This document shows, piece after piece, positions 63,236 through 64,000 of a stretch of 64,000 bases of DNA. The notes under the pieces were generated by a model. The model saw only the letters and a list, made by a program, of their open reading frames with translations. It did not search any database and was not told the origin of the DNA. Each line of letters begins with the position of its first letter. Position 1 is the stretch's first letter. Origin of the DNA: Glacieibacterium arshaanense (GTDB lineage Bacteria > Pseudomonadota > Alphaproteobacteria > Sphingomonadales > Sphingomonadaceae); contig NZ_SIHO01000002.1 in the NCBI RefSeq assembly GCF_004681125.1, positions 434,001 through 498,000 of the forward strand, written 5' to 3'. The translations under genes and the position numbers were made by a program.

Positions 63236-63970
63236 ATGGCCAGCAAATTCTTCGACCACACGAAGATCGAACGCAATGTCACGCTGCTCGCGGTGCTGTC
63301 GTTGGTGGTGGTGACAATCGGCGGCATCGTCGAAATCGCGCCGTTGTTCTGGATCGACTCGACGGTCGAAAAGGTCGAGGGCGTGCGGCCCTACACGCCG
63401 CTCGAACTCGCCGGTCGCAACATCTACATGCGCGAAGGCTGCTACAACTGCCACAGCCAGATGATCCGGCCGTTCCGCGACGAAGTCGAACGCTATGGCC
63501 ACTTCAGTCTGGCAGCGGAAAGCATGTACGACCATCCGTTCCAATGGGGTTCGAAGCGCACCGGGCCTGACCTGGCGCGCGTCGGCAACCGCTATTCGGA
63601 CGAATGGCATGTCCAGCATCTGACCGATCCGCGCGCCGTGGTGCCTGAATCGATCATGCCGCCCTACGCCTTCCTCGCGGAGAACGACCTCAAGGCGCAC
63701 GACATGGGTCGCGACCTGCGCGCGCTCAGCCGCGTCGGCGTGCCGTACAGCGAAGAAGCGATTGCCGCCGCCGATGCCGATCTGAAGGCGCAGGCCGATC
63801 CCGATGCCGATACCGCGGCGTTGCTCAAGCGCTATCCCAAGGCGCAGGTCCGCGACTTTGACGGCGACCCCAAGCGCCTGACCGAAATGGATGCGCTGGT
63901 TGCCTATCTGCAAATGCTCGGCACGCTGGTCGATTTCGACGCGGCTGCGGCGCAGGAGAAGCCGCGCTGA
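63236..63970 (+). CDS. ccoO: cbb3-type cytochrome c oxidase subunit II (CcoO)
   Basis: A 244-residue mono-haem c subunit anchored by one N-terminal helix ([21 protein letters not shown]). The haem motif is [11 protein letters not shown] near residue 70 with the axial Met later in SIMPPYAFL. Its TGA overlaps the ATG of ccoQ (TGATG). AAGGAGCCC precedes the ATG at 63236. Confidence 0.96.
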   Translation: MASKFFDHTKIERNVTLLAVLSLVVVTIGGIVEIAPLFWIDSTVEKVEGVRPYTPLELAGRNIYMREGCYNCHSQMIRPFRDEVERYGHFSLAAESMYDHPFQWGSKRTGPDLARVGNRYSDEWHVQHLTDPRAVVPESIMPPYAFLAENDLKAHDMGRDLRALSRVGVPYSEEAIAAADADLKAQADPDADTAALLKRYPKAQVRDFDGDPKRLTEMDALVAYLQMLGTLVDFDAAAAQEKPR

Positions 63971-64000
63971 TGTCGCTTCAGCTTGAATATGAAGCGCTGC
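63970..64000 (+). CDS. ccoQ: cbb3-type oxidase subunit CcoQ, 5' end only
   Basis: The first 10 codons ([10 protein letters not shown]) run off the window. Position directly after ccoO with a TGATG overlap fits the small CcoQ subunit; no domain is visible in the fragment. Confidence 0.5.
   Translation, partial: MSLQLEYEAL

Noticed and set aside
1-64000. tRNA or rRNA genes, CRISPR arrays, prophage or insertion sequences
   Set aside because: No gap is large enough for an rRNA or phage gene, no TPsiC-loop-like sequence was seen in intergenic gaps, and no regularly spaced repeat-spacer pattern or transposase was found.

Overview
The window is a high-G+C, densely packed chromosomal segment from an alphaproteobacterium, most likely a member of the Sphingomonadales. 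The evidence is the gene order pyrF-trpF-trpB-trpA-accD-folC, the rpmH-rnpA-yidD-yidC-engB block, a SUV3-type helicase next to fdxA and carD, and alphaproteobacterial aa3 (cox) and cbb3 (cco) oxidase operons. Genus-level placement is not possible from the sequence alone. I saw no tRNA or rRNA genes, CRISPR array, insertion sequence, prophage or plasmid gene. Almost all of it is core-genome coding sequence, and many genes are translationally coupled through ATGA, GTGA, TTGA or TAGTG overlaps.

Layout. 1-3.5 kb (minus): a HAD-UbiA prenyltransferase cut by the window edge, an FAD oxidoreductase and a polytopic membrane protein, probably a polyprenyl-linked glycan or lipid pathway. 3.5-13.8 kb: DJ-1/PfpI protein, alanine dehydrogenase, Kup, a periplasmic cyclophilin, DUF2189, PurB, a Thr-rich secreted protein, RadC and an exported M20 peptidase. 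13.8-21.4 kb: methionine aminopeptidase and a MoaB/CinA-like protein, then the coupled lapA-pyrF-trpF-trpB-trpA-accD-folC run. 21.5-28.4 kb: Tag, an OlsB-like acyltransferase, an AmpG-like MFS protein, a dicarboxylate symporter, and a duplicated DUF805/comM-tail region next to intact comM. 28.5-33.4 kb: small membrane protein, methyltransferase, and rpmH-rnpA-yidD-yidC-engB. 33.0-39.7 kb: accessory metabolism (GFA protein, desaturase with a small membrane partner, GST, SulP, an orphan [2Fe-2S] subunit, a dienoyl-CoA isomerase-like protein). 39.9-46.1 kb: complete aa3 oxidase operon coxB-ctaD-ctaB-coxF-ctaG-ctaE-DUF983-SURF1. 46.1-51.2 kb: VOC protein, thrC, M16 peptidase, methyltransferase, GGDEF protein. 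51.4-59.9 kb: M23 endopeptidase with a histone-like tail, SUV3-like helicase, S4 protein, ferredoxin, CarD, a DUF4136 lipoprotein and two tandem DUF2807 proteins. 59.9-64 kb: MgtE, then ccoN-ccoO-ccoQ, cut by the window end.

Two signals are not explained by the genes. First, a dispersed palindromic repeat family has 11 copies at 7 loci, almost always at gene 3' ends and as inverted pairs between convergent genes. Its hairpin core changes sequence between copies while staying self-complementary. Second, a tandem block made of the comM 3' end plus a DUF805 gene shows mosaic divergence, with near-identical gene ends and a lower-G+C middle in one copy. I found no clear multi-gene defence or other novel enzymatic system.
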